A DNA stretch of 64,000 bases from Alphaproteobacteria bacterium. Its GTDB lineage: Bacteria; Pseudomonadota; Alphaproteobacteria; Micavibrionales; Micavibrionaceae. The notes below the pieces were generated by a model. It was not told where the DNA came from. It searched no databases and worked only from the letters and a program-made list of their open reading frames with translations. How positions within the stretch are numbered: the first letter of the stretch is position 1; each line of letters starts with the position of its first letter. The position numbers and the translations under genes were made by a program. Positions 13,838 through 23,107 of the stretch are shown one piece after another. Location: positions 191,696 through 255,695 of the forward strand of contig JANQRF010000007.1 of assembly GCA_028289285.1 (NCBI GenBank). Reading direction: 5' to 3'.

Positions 13838-16327
13838 GTGACAATACAAGACCCCAATAGCTCTATGACACGCGTTCCTGCCGGGTGTGGATGTTCAGCG
13901 TGCCATGCTGCGTCCCTGAGGCAGGACACAATTGAGCCTCAGGCGCTGCAGCCACCAGGAACGAATGGTCCGGGCAGTCTTATCGAAGGCTCTGTCTGGC
14001 CGAATAGCGGAACCGGTATTACCCTTTATTACAATTTCTGGAATTCCCTCCCAAGTTATTATAGCGCTCTCAATGAGGAAGCGGCTGGCTTTCAGGCTTT
14101 TACAAGCCAGATGAAAACTGCAACGGTCAAAGTGCTCAACATGATTGAGACATTTACAAAAATCAATTTCGTCCAAACCACTTCAGAAAATATTACGCAT
14201 ATAGGTTTTGCTCAAACCGATCTGCCGGCACCGGCAGCGGCCTGGGCGTATTATCCGCATTTATTCGACCGCAGAGGAGGGGATGTCTGGACGGATAAAA
14301 ATGAAGTGAGCTCAACAAACTTGCAGGATGGCTCGTTCAGCTTTTATGTCATCATGCATGAAATTGGTCATGCTCTTGGGCTGCAACATACCTTTTCAGG
14401 AGGTCTTACCGGCGCGCAAGATACAGAGCAATATTCTGTTATGGCGTATGATACCTCGCCTTGGGGAAGCACATTTGCTCAGAGCTTTCAGCTATACGAT
14501 ATATGGGCGCTTCAACAATTATACGGTGCCAATACAAGTTATAATTCAGGTAATACTGTCTATAGGCTTGAATATGGCAGGGCCTATACAATTTGGGATG
14601 GGGGCGGCATCGATACGCTCGATGGATCTACAATCAGATCTGCAATGATAATTAATCTCGATGCCGGCACGTTTAGCTCGGTTGGTGAGAGCCGTAATAT
14701 TGCCATTGCTTATGGTGTTACCATCGAAAATGCCACTGGCGGTTCCGGAAATGACGTATTTTACGGCAACGATGCCGATAATATTATTCTAGGCGGCGGC
14801 GGCACGGATACCTTTTTTGGCAGTCTTGGAAATGATGTTTTGGATGCGCAAGGCGGGAATGGAAGAGTTCACTACACGTATAGTCTGAACAGTTTTTCTT
14901 TTGACCGCATTGATCACAATATTATCGAACTTAAGCATTTGACACTGGGTTTTATCGACAAGACCATCGATATTCTCACTTACTTTTTTAATGGTCTTCG
15001 ATACAGTTTTTCTGAAATTGCCGATCTTGCCAATCAGGAAAATAGAGCGCCGATTGCCGCTGCAGACGAAATTATCGCAGCAGAAAACCAAGTTACAACA
15101 GGTAATGTTTTGGCCGATAACGGCAATGGGGCAGATAGCGATCCTGATGGAAATCCTCTGATCGTGATTGCTGAAACGAAAGCAACAGCGCAGGGCGGCA
15201 CGGTGAACATTCTCGCCAATGGGGATTTCACCTATACGCCGCGTTCAGACTATATCGGTGCAGACAGCTTTACCTATGTGGTTTCTGATGGCGAGCTAAC
15301 GGATCAAGGTCATGTCGGCATTACTGTCACCGACATGAACCAAGTTACAGGCGCAGCGGCACGGGACACGCTTTACGGGACGGTTGGAGATGACTGGCTT
15401 CAGGGTTTGGGTGATCGTGACAAGCTATATGGGTATGACGGCAGTGATTATCTTCAAGGCGGGTCTGGTTCGGACTGGCTTCATGATGGCTGGGGCCGTG
15501 GATATGTTGACCGTCTGGATGGGGGGACAGGCGATGATAACTACGCGGTCGTTTCGCGTAACACTCACCGTCCGGATGTGATCATCACCGATGCGTCAGG
15601 GATGGATGTTGTACTCTTCATGGATTCTGAAGCTGTGCCTGGGCCGACAGTTGCCTTTCTTGAACGCCATTTAAGTGTTGAATGGACGGGCGGTGATGAT
15701 GTGCGGATTGTTGCTGAGAATGCCCTGGGCAACAGGGTAGAGATGCTGCTGGAAGACCAGCTCTTGGCGCTGAATGATGACTTTGGCGCAGGGATAGAAT
15801 ATTTTAGGCTAAGTACAAGTGCGTCCAATACGTCATTGGGCGGGACATATTTGTTTGATGTAAAATCCTGGCTTCAAAATGATGCTGTGTTTGTATCCAA
15901 CGGGACAGACGGCAATGACACGCTGACAGGTATCACCAAGGCTTCTTTAAAGGACGCCCTCTATGGCGGGGAAGGCAATGATCTTCTCTATGGTCAAGAT
16001 GGGTTGGATGTTCTGTTTGGTGAAGCCGGTGCAGACACGTTCGTCTTTGAAAGCGCGTCAGCTTTTAATGATATCGACATAATTGAAGATTTTAGCCTGG
16101 CAGAAGACGATAAGATCGATATATCCGATCTGATTACCGGCTATGATCCTCTTCAGGATGCCATTACGGACTTCATTGAAATCACATCAAGTGGTTTTGA
16201 TACTGTCCTGAAGGTTGACGCTAATGGTGGAGCTGATAACTTTGTTCAGGTTACAACCCTGAAAGGCGTTACTGGATTAGAAGATGAAGACGCTCTTGAA
16301 GCGGACGGAAATCTGATTGTTGTTTAA
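13838..16327 (+). CDS. RTX serralysin-like metalloprotease
   Basis: An 829-residue protein. HEIGHALGLQH (174-184) is the zinc site of M10B serralysins and SVMAYD (200-205) supplies the Met-turn, so it should be an active extracellular protease. A cadherin-like/VCBS domain follows (about 399-497). RTX glycine-rich calcium repeats come in two blocks (about 500-545 and 685-740, GGEGNDLLYGQDG), then an acidic C-terminus with the type I secretion signal. There is no Sec signal peptide, which fits type I export, but no exporter genes are in the window. Cys17, Cys19 and Cys22 near the start are unusual for an RTX protein. The GTG start is uncertain; an ATG lies nine codons on. Confidence 0.9.
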   Translation: MTIQDPNSSMTRVPAGCGCSACHAASLRQDTIEPQALQPPGTNGPGSLIEGSVWPNSGTGITLYYNFWNSLPSYYSALNEEAAGFQAFTSQMKTATVKVLNMIETFTKINFVQTTSENITHIGFAQTDLPAPAAAWAYYPHLFDRRGGDVWTDKNEVSSTNLQDGSFSFYVIMHEIGHALGLQHTFSGGLTGAQDTEQYSVMAYDTSPWGSTFAQSFQLYDIWALQQLYGANTSYNSGNTVYRLEYGRAYTIWDGGGIDTLDGSTIRSAMIINLDAGTFSSVGESRNIAIAYGVTIENATGGSGNDVFYGNDADNIILGGGGTDTFFGSLGNDVLDAQGGNGRVHYTYSLNSFSFDRIDHNIIELKHLTLGFIDKTIDILTYFFNGLRYSFSEIADLANQENRAPIAAADEIIAAENQVTTGNVLADNGNGADSDPDGNPLIVIAETKATAQGGTVNILANGDFTYTPRSDYIGADSFTYVVSDGELTDQGHVGITVTDMNQVTGAAARDTLYGTVGDDWLQGLGDRDKLYGYDGSDYLQGGSGSDWLHDGWGRGYVDRLDGGTGDDNYAVVSRNTHRPDVIITDASGMDVVLFMDSEAVPGPTVAFLERHLSVEWTGGDDVRIVAENALGNRVEMLLEDQLLALNDDFGAGIEYFRLSTSASNTSLGGTYLFDVKSWLQNDAVFVSNGTDGNDTLTGITKASLKDALYGGEGNDLLYGQDGLDVLFGEAGADTFVFESASAFNDIDIIEDFSLAEDDKIDISDLITGYDPLQDAITDFIEITSSGFDTVLKVDANGGADNFVQVTTLKGVTGLEDEDALEADGNLIVV

Positions 16328-16392
16328 GGCATTAGAGAAAAGTTAGCTAAGGACTTTACCTTTCACCATCTCGTCTTTACGGCAAAATATTT

Positions 16393-19300
16393 TTATTTCA
16401 GTAAATCTTTATGGATATAAAGAATATTCTTGACCATGGTAAATAGCGAATCTTGCGCATCAAAATTACCAAGCTCCGAAAATTCTGTTTCGTTTTCTTC
16501 ACTTGCCACATCGACCACAAGCGGGCTTTCACCCACGTTTTGCGGAACAAAAGACTGTAAGATAATATTCGTAACATCTTCATTAATCGGTACAGGCTCA
16601 GGGGGCACATAACCGATCGTAAATCCTGCAAATTTATAGTTTGCATTTGGCGCGGGCATGAGTGTGCCGTTTATACGAATGCGGTTTGCGGTATCCTGGG
16701 TGGCACCGCCGCCACCGATAGACCCGGCCAGAAGCGTTGCGCCTGCCCCGGAAATATCCAGCGTGTCAAAAGTTGTGGTTGCCTCTGTAGTACCCAAGCC
16801 AGAGTTCAAAAGACCGTCTGTTGCCGTGTACTGACCGCGGATATTCTGGGTGCCTATGTCGATCAGGTTTGTTGCATTCAGGCCTGCGCCTGCAAAATCG
16901 ACTGTGTCAGCAATGCCTGTAAATGTTGCATCATCGACATTAAATAAACCGGCGCCCGTCACATTATTTGCGCCCGTTACTGTTACTGTTGCAAGGCGGT
17001 TTGTCTGCCCGCCGCCGCCAAGGAAGCTGATATTTCCGGTTGAAAGCGTATCCAGGTCAAAGCCTCCATCGACTGCCCCGTTAAATGTAATATTCGCAGA
17101 GTCTGTATCCAGAATGCGGTTGCTCGTCAATGTAACCGGTCCTCCAAAAGTAAGATCCGTATTGTCTAGCGTCAGATCAACACCAAGGTTTGTATTGCCA
17201 TTGAAGGTTAAAGACGCATTAGATGTCGCTGCATTGGTTTGTGCGGCATTTACTTCAATCGTATTCGTGACATCATTCGCATCTTTGGCAAATATCATTG
17301 GATCGCGCCAGTTCGCGTACGCGTTCATATTAATGGCACCCGTTCCGTCCGCGCGCCCAATCGTGATGCTGTTCCAGTTATCCGACAGCCTGTCCAACTC
17401 GGTAGATGTTAGATTTAATACGCCTGCCGCGCCTGCCAGACCGATATCCGTTGTAATGTCAGATGCGGCAATCGTCAGATCGCCCGTACCGGTCATATTT
17501 TGATCAATGCGTAGATTGTCGCTTTCAATGCGCACTGTGTTAGCGCCGAAATTTTGAGCCTGTAGAAAACGCATCTGCCCGCTGCCACCCCTGAAGGTGA
17601 TGTTATCATTCCAGGTGTAGGCACGCGCATTAAAGGCCGCCGTTGAATCATTGCGGCTAATAATAATGTCATTCCAGCCATCCTGGATGCGGTTGAGTTC
17701 GACAACATCCAGCCGGAAATTTCCACCATTACCTGCCAGGCCAACGCTTCTGTTCGTGACGCCGGGCTGGAGCGTTAAGGTGCCTGTCCCTGTAAGTGTG
17801 CTTCTAAGGTCAACGGCGCCGCTGGTGATTGTGAAATCATTTGTACCAGTATTTTGTGCGCCGTCTATGCGGACATTTCCGGTTGAGCGCAGGAATTCAA
17901 CGTCATCATTCCATGTCCGTGCGCCAACACGAATTTGTCCTGTGCCGTTGCTTTGACCAAAAATGATTTTATCCCAGCCATCTGTAATGTTATCGAGCTC
18001 TGCATTTGATAAATTCAGGTGACCCCCGCCAATTCCTAAATGAATTTGACGATTTGTAGATTCAGTTTCAAAGCGGACAGTGCCTGTCCCTGTAAGCGCC
18101 GCATTGATTTGAGGATTTGTATCGCTGCGAATTGTCAGGTCATTTGCACCGACATTCTGGTTACCTAAAATTCTGATAATGCCGTTATCCGTCTGAAAGC
18201 GAATATTATCCTGCCAGCTATAGGCGTTCACATCCATTTGCCGGTCATTGCCAGTTGTCCCGATCACAATCTGGCTCCAACCATCCTGGATACGGTCAAG
18301 TTCGGCCGTGCTTAAATTAAATGTCCCTGCGCCACCTGCAACGCCCGTCGTAACATTTGTCGCCGACGGGCCAAGTGTAATCTGGCCCGTTCCGATGAGA
18401 TTTCCGTTGATCACAGGATCAAGACGGCTTTGCAGCAGGAAGTTGTTTGCACCGACATTCTGATCTCCGTTAATGGTAATCGTACCATTTGCATTCATCA
18501 GTTCAAGAGAATGCGTATAGGTACCTGTATTGGCTGTAATGTTGGCGTTGAGATTATTTGCGCCTAAACGCACGCCTGTAAATCCGGTGAAGTTGGACAA
18601 GGTTGCGCTATCGACCTGATAGGTTCCGGGCGCGCCGTTTAAGCCTATTGATCTATTGCCGTCCGGGCGGAGCGTGACGCGTCCGCTGCCCGTCGCGACA
18701 GCATTCATCACAACATTCCGGCTGTAAAAATCAAGATTGTTGGCCCCCATTGTCTGAACGCCGTCAATCTGGATACTGCCTGGGCCCGTTCTCAGGAAAA
18801 GCGGATCGCGCCATGTATAGGCATTGGCAACGAGATCCTGATTGCTGTTTGTCCGGCCGATATAAATGCCCTGCCAGCCATCCTGGATGTTATCCAATTC
18901 TGCGACACTGAGATTAAGCGTTCCGGCGGCCCCGGCCAGGCCGACAGAAACATGACTGTCCGGATAAATGAAAAGGCGTCTTGTTCCGGACATCGTGTTG
19001 TTAATGCTCATATTACGCGTCTGGAATAAGGCATCGAAATTCTGGAAATCTTGCGCTCCGTTGATCTGTAGTTCGCCGGTGCGGGTATAGAATTGCATAT
19101 GCGTATTCCATGTCCGTGCGCCGATATCCATGACCTGGTTACTTCCACCACGCCCTATATAGACCCGGTTCCAGCCAGGCTGGATGAAATCGAGGTCTGC
19201 ATTTGAGAGATTGAATGTTCCTGCACCGCCGGCCAGACCGACGGAAATATTATTCGCCCGCGGTTGTAAAAACAGATTTGCGCCGGATGGATGTTCAGAT

Positions 19301-20901
19301 AAATTCGCATTGATATCAACATCGCGGGCAATCATGGTCAGGCGGTTACGTGCCGTAATCGGTGCGTTCACGATAATTTTATTATGTGCGTTTAAGGTCA
19401 GGCGGCGATTGGCCGACCATGATAACGGATCTGCAACTGTAATGTCCCCGTTTTGTGTGCCTGTCGCCAGCGTCTGAACGGTGACATGCCCGGATGATAA
19501 AGCTGTCAGAAGTGTTGCTATATTTAGATTTGATGGCCCATCATCAACATTTGGCGCAAATGGATGTGCGCCCGTCACATTATTATCAACGGCGTTTGAA
19601 ATAATGATATCTGTCGGATCAAGAAGAAGCGTTCCATCTTCGCCGTTTGGTGCAAGTGTTGAAACCTGTCCGTCAAATGTCAGATATTTTTTGCCGGACA
19701 CTTCAACAAATCCCCCATTCCCGCTAAGCGTACCGCCTTCAGCGAAAATGTTCCCGTAATAGCGGGTTGTGTCATCCGCCCAGATAATAACGTCTCCGCC
19801 ATTGCCTGACGTCAGCGCATTTGCACGTAAAGTTGCCAGCTCATCCACATAAGTGATTTTTGAGGTCTGTGTGTCCCCGCCACCCTGATACGCGCCGCCG
19901 ACAAGAATTTCACCGCCACCAGCCTGGCCGGAGACATCCATTTCAGCATCTGCCATGACACCGACATGATCGCCAAGTAAGTGAATGGTGCCGCCTGTTT
20001 CATCCGCTGCATTTCCTTTGGCCTGGATCGTGCCTTCATTCAGTGTGCGGGAATTTCCTGTTCTGGATGATTTATTGGACCCTCCGGCAGACAAAACAAT
20101 TTTACCGTTTCGCATGCCAACAGAGTTCGCACTGATCGTGCCTTTATTCACAACGAGGCTATCCACGCTTTCACGTGCCTGAGCGGCGCTAAGTGTAATC
20201 TGACCGCCATCGGCTTTAATATGGCCGGTATTGATAATCTCGCGGGCCTGATCTTCGCTCACCGCAACATTGATGAGGCCGTCACCTGCCATATCAAGCG
20301 TGAATGTATCTCCGGAGACCAGCTGCACTTTTCCAAGACGTGCCTGGATGATCCCTTTATTTTCAACGCGTGGCGCAACAAGCCCGACCAGCCCGGCGTC
20401 TCTGGCTGTGATGCGGCCTTCATTGATGATTTCAGCGCCTGCCAGTCCGGGCCGGGTAAAATCCATCACGCCATTCATAAAATTATCCGTATCAATATCT
20501 GTTGTCGTGGCAATAAGCCCGCCAACATCAATCTGTGCCGATCCGCCAAAATAAATCCCGTTCGGGTTAACAATGGCGATATTGCCGTTTGCGCTCAGCA
20601 TCCCGTTAATGTGGGAGGGATCACTGCTGCGCACACGGTTCAGCGTAAAAGAGGCGCTGGAAGGTTGATGAAACTGCGTATGTTCATGCGGTGCGATATC
20701 AAAGCTGCGCCAGTCAATGACCGCCCGGTTTGAAGACTGGTGAATATCAAGTTTATTTGCACTGTATGAAAAGCTTGCCTGGCCTGCCTGTACACTTGGA
20801 TCTTGCGGATTGGCATGCGCCTGCATGCATGTCTGCGCACATGTCAGTGCGCAAATACTGACGCCGATACCAAGCATAAATCTGGCTTTTTCAATACCCA
20901 T
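16393..20901 (-). CDS. Two-partner secretion exoprotein (filamentous haemagglutinin family)
   Basis: About 1500 residues. The start is set at an ATG with AAGGA upstream and a signal peptide directly after it (MGIEKARFMLGIGVS, with Ala-His-Ala-Asn near residue 31); an in-frame ATG 27 codons earlier is unlikely. A TPS domain follows (about 32-210, NPNGIYFGG), then about 100 residues with a beta-helix look. About seven repeats of roughly 100 residues follow, each with an IQDGW-type motif. It is exported through the TpsB pore at 21024-22784, 122 bases upstream. Likely an adhesin or contact-dependent factor. The C-terminus has no toxin domain that I recognise. Confidence 0.88.
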   Translation of the reverse strand: MGIEKARFMLGIGVSICALTCAQTCMQAHANPQDPSVQAGQASFSYSANKLDIHQSSNRAVIDWRSFDIAPHEHTQFHQPSSASFTLNRVRSSDPSHINGMLSANGNIAIVNPNGIYFGGSAQIDVGGLIATTTDIDTDNFMNGVMDFTRPGLAGAEIINEGRITARDAGLVGLVAPRVENKGIIQARLGKVQLVSGDTFTLDMAGDGLINVAVSEDQAREIINTGHIKADGGQITLSAAQARESVDSLVVNKGTISANSVGMRNGKIVLSAGGSNKSSRTGNSRTLNEGTIQAKGNAADETGGTIHLLGDHVGVMADAEMDVSGQAGGGEILVGGAYQGGGDTQTSKITYVDELATLRANALTSGNGGDVIIWADDTTRYYGNIFAEGGTLSGNGGFVEVSGKKYLTFDGQVSTLAPNGEDGTLLLDPTDIIISNAVDNNVTGAHPFAPNVDDGPSNLNIATLLTALSSGHVTVQTLATGTQNGDITVADPLSWSANRRLTLNAHNKIIVNAPITARNRLTMIARDVDINANLSEHPSGANLFLQPRANNISVGLAGGAGTFNLSNADLDFIQPGWNRVYIGRGGSNQVMDIGARTWNTHMQFYTRTGELQINGAQDFQNFDALFQTRNMSINNTMSGTRRLFIYPDSHVSVGLAGAAGTLNLSVAELDNIQDGWQGIYIGRTNSNQDLVANAYTWRDPLFLRTGPGSIQIDGVQTMGANNLDFYSRNVVMNAVATGSGRVTLRPDGNRSIGLNGAPGTYQVDSATLSNFTGFTGVRLGANNLNANITANTGTYTHSLELMNANGTITINGDQNVGANNFLLQSRLDPVINGNLIGTGQITLGPSATNVTTGVAGGAGTFNLSTAELDRIQDGWSQIVIGTTGNDRQMDVNAYSWQDNIRFQTDNGIIRILGNQNVGANDLTIRSDTNPQINAALTGTGTVRFETESTNRQIHLGIGGGHLNLSNAELDNITDGWDKIIFGQSNGTGQIRVGARTWNDDVEFLRSTGNVRIDGAQNTGTNDFTITSGAVDLRSTLTGTGTLTLQPGVTNRSVGLAGNGGNFRLDVVELNRIQDGWNDIIISRNDSTAAFNARAYTWNDNITFRGGSGQMRFLQAQNFGANTVRIESDNLRIDQNMTGTGDLTIAASDITTDIGLAGAAGVLNLTSTELDRLSDNWNSITIGRADGTGAINMNAYANWRDPMIFAKDANDVTNTIEVNAAQTNAATSNASLTFNGNTNLGVDLTLDNTDLTFGGPVTLTSNRILDTDSANITFNGAVDGGFDLDTLSTGNISFLGGGGQTNRLATVTVTGANNVTGAGLFNVDDATFTGIADTVDFAGAGLNATNLIDIGTQNIRGQYTATDGLLNSGLGTTEATTTFDTLDISGAGATLLAGSIGGGGATQDTANRIRINGTLMPAPNANYKFAGFTIGYVPPEPVPINEDVTNIILQSFVPQNVGESPLVVDVASEENETEFSELGNFDAQDSLFTMVKNILYIHKDLLK
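17240..19212 (-). repeat. About seven tandem 300-bp repeats in the exoprotein gene
   Basis: Units of about 297-303 bases begin near 19212, 18915, 18620, 18318, 18020, 17720 and 17415. Each encodes a segment like NLSNAELDNIQDGW followed by IGRTNSN-type and Ala-x-x-W (AYTW, ARTW) stretches. The third unit is the most diverged. The DNA copies differ enough to be old. Confidence 0.75.
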
Positions 20902-21023
20902 GCATGTCCTTATTTTATATACATAATAATTATAGCATTTTCCATGCCAACTCATCCCATTTCGCGCCAAAGGGATTAACATTCCGTAAACCGGATTTTA
21001 TGATTTAATTTCAGAAGGTTATT

Positions 21024-22784
21024 TTAGAACTGGTGGGTCAGGGAGACCAGAAAACGGGGGTTTTTGCCATTCCCGTAGGACGGATTTTGAATTTTCCGGC
21101 TTAAGGGTTGTGCCACTGTGAAGCGCATACGTGTGTCTGTCTTCCAATTTAACTCAATACCAACGCCCGCAGAGGCACCTGATTCCGGATTTGTATTGTC
21201 ATCTTTATTCCAGACCTTACCGAAATCATAATACACAAACGGGACAAAACCAGGCCGCAACACATGGCTGCCGGGCTGCGCCCATTTGTAATAGCTCAGT
21301 TCTGTCAAAAATCCGAAACCGCTATCGCCCGTAATTTCTGAATTGTTATAGCCGCGTCCAAGTGCATAACCGCCATAGCCAAATTCTTCAGAAGATAAAA
21401 GCGGATGAAAACCGACCTGTCCGGCTATATTTGTTTTTAAACCAATATGCTCAGAGAGTGCTTTATGATAACTCAGCCGTGCATCGACTTTTGCGAAATT
21501 GCTGCGTCCTTGTGCGCGGGATAAATCGATCGACCCGCTTTCGCGGACACCCAGAATATCAAGCCCCTGGGAAAGTCTTGCCTCGCCAGATAGCGCGCCG
21601 CCGTAAATATTTTTGTGACTGCCACGCACGCCAGCCCGGACAATACGCAAACGGTCATCATAAAAGCGCGTATTTAAAAAATCGCTTTTTGAGTTATTCA
21701 CTTCAAAATCACCAAAGATATCCAGTTGTGACTCGCGGTTTAAATGAAGCGGATATTCAAGCTGCGCGGCAAAAGAAACATACCGGCTTTTAAGGTCCAG
21801 GTTTTCCAGGCTGCCGCCGGGCTCTGAGCGGCTATATTTAGCTGAGAGTTTTAAAAGCAAACCGTTGGTTGTCAGTGGAATGGATTCGGTTGCCGAGAAA
21901 AAAGCGATCTCACGCGTTTGCGGCGCTGTGTAAAGCGCTAAATCTGTGACACCGTCAAAGAGAGCGGTGTGCGGCAAGCGCGCGGCAATGCCTGCCTGCC
22001 AGGGTCCGACATAATTCGATCCGTAATTATCAATCGATACACTATATTGATTGTCCCGAGGGGAAGCGATGAGGTTTAGATCAACTGCCCCAGGCATTGC
22101 CGTATCCGGATCCTGAACGGGCTGTAAAATTCCGACGGCACTGATCCCAGTCACCCTGTTCAGCATTAAAAGCTGGCGTTCAAGAAAGCGGGCATTAAAC
22201 GGGACAGTCTTTTTAATTTTTTCAATAATCTCACGGGCGATAAATCCGGGCGAATAATCCAGACCCTGTAAAAAAACATTTTCAATCTGGCCTTCAATCA
22301 CTTCGATTCTGACAGTGCCGCCATCAATTTCCTGCGGCGGAATAGACGTACGTGCCAGAATAAAACCGTGATTTCTGTATTTTTGAGTGATCCGGTTCGC
22401 AAGCGTGAAAATATCGGCAACGCTTACTTCGCGCCCAAGCATATCCGCATAAAGAGAAGATAATTGATCTTCGCGATAGGCTGTTACGCCAATGAGCCGG
22501 ATATCCCTTAATTGAAATTTATACTGCTCTGCGCCTTCAGGCGGCGTCAGGACACTGACCGGCTCGTCCGCATCTTCTAAAACACGCTCTTGCGGTTCTG
22601 TTTCCGGCTGAATTTCAAGTGATTCAATAAAACGGGACGGATCGGCTGTGGCTGGAACATTTTGTGCGTAGACGGGCAGGGTCCAAAACAGGCACGCGCA
22701 CCCCATCAGGACCGGGGAGAAACCCGGCCATGCAAAAAGTTGGGATATTTTATGCTGAAAAGACCCCATCGAAAGAGAGTCCAA
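21024..22784 (-). CDS. TpsB outer-membrane transporter (ShlB/FhaC family)
   Basis: A 586-residue protein: signal peptide (cleavage after VYAQ near residue 41), POTRA domains (about 85-250, with FQLRDIRLIGVTAY opening the first and GGTVRIEVIEGQIENVFLQG later), and a C-terminal 16-strand barrel (about 255-586) ending in the Phe-terminated strand (FLVSLTHQF) needed for Bam insertion. It moves the exoprotein encoded right after it. The long exit motif typical of FhaC (Leu-Arg-Gly-Tyr type) appears as YALGRGYNN near residue 475. Same strand and short gap make a tpsBA operon. Confidence 0.9.
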   Translation of the reverse strand: MDSLSMGSFQHKISQLFAWPGFSPVLMGCACLFWTLPVYAQNVPATADPSRFIESLEIQPETEPQERVLEDADEPVSVLTPPEGAEQYKFQLRDIRLIGVTAYREDQLSSLYADMLGREVSVADIFTLANRITQKYRNHGFILARTSIPPQEIDGGTVRIEVIEGQIENVFLQGLDYSPGFIAREIIEKIKKTVPFNARFLERQLLMLNRVTGISAVGILQPVQDPDTAMPGAVDLNLIASPRDNQYSVSIDNYGSNYVGPWQAGIAARLPHTALFDGVTDLALYTAPQTREIAFFSATESIPLTTNGLLLKLSAKYSRSEPGGSLENLDLKSRYVSFAAQLEYPLHLNRESQLDIFGDFEVNNSKSDFLNTRFYDDRLRIVRAGVRGSHKNIYGGALSGEARLSQGLDILGVRESGSIDLSRAQGRSNFAKVDARLSYHKALSEHIGLKTNIAGQVGFHPLLSSEEFGYGGYALGRGYNNSEITGDSGFGFLTELSYYKWAQPGSHVLRPGFVPFVYYDFGKVWNKDDNTNPESGASAGVGIELNWKTDTRMRFTVAQPLSRKIQNPSYGNGKNPRFLVSLTHQF

Positions 22785-22969
22785 CGTTCATGGACAAGGG
22801 TCAATTTAACAACCAGCTTAAAGGGGTTTTATCCACTGCTATGACTAAAAATATTCAAAAACCTATTATATGGATAAAAAGTTATGTAGAGAAAAGTGAG
22901 CGAGGGACTGCCCCCTCCACCATAATTTCCAGGGGCAGGGTCCGCCGGATATTTTTGATCTTTTTGGCG

Positions 22970-23107
22970 TGACCATATCTTCAAAACCAATAAAGGTATA
23001 AAAGGCTAAAACGTCCTGCCGATAATCGTGCCCAGCCCGTAAAAAATCACAAGCGGCAAAGACATGCTGCGTTTTAAGGGCACAGGGCTGGGTGAGGCAG
23101 TGGTCAT
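22970..23107 (-). pseudogene. Remnant of an APC-family amino-acid permease
   Basis: From the ATG at 23107 the frame reads MTTASPSPVPLKRSMSLPLV and then IFYGLGTIIG, the usual first helix of APC permeases. It hits a stop at 23006. In the next frame AFYTFIGFEDMV follows (about 22973-23007), the text normally found some 190 residues later in the same family. So an internal deletion with a frameshift has left only two pieces. Its ATG overlaps the stop of the exporter gene (ATGA), showing the former permease was in that operon. Confidence 0.7.

Noticed and set aside
20221..20733. 170-codon plus-strand frame
   Set aside because: It lies wholly inside the TPS exoprotein gene on the other strand, has no ribosome-binding site and no recognisable motif; a shadow of the repetitive coding sequence.
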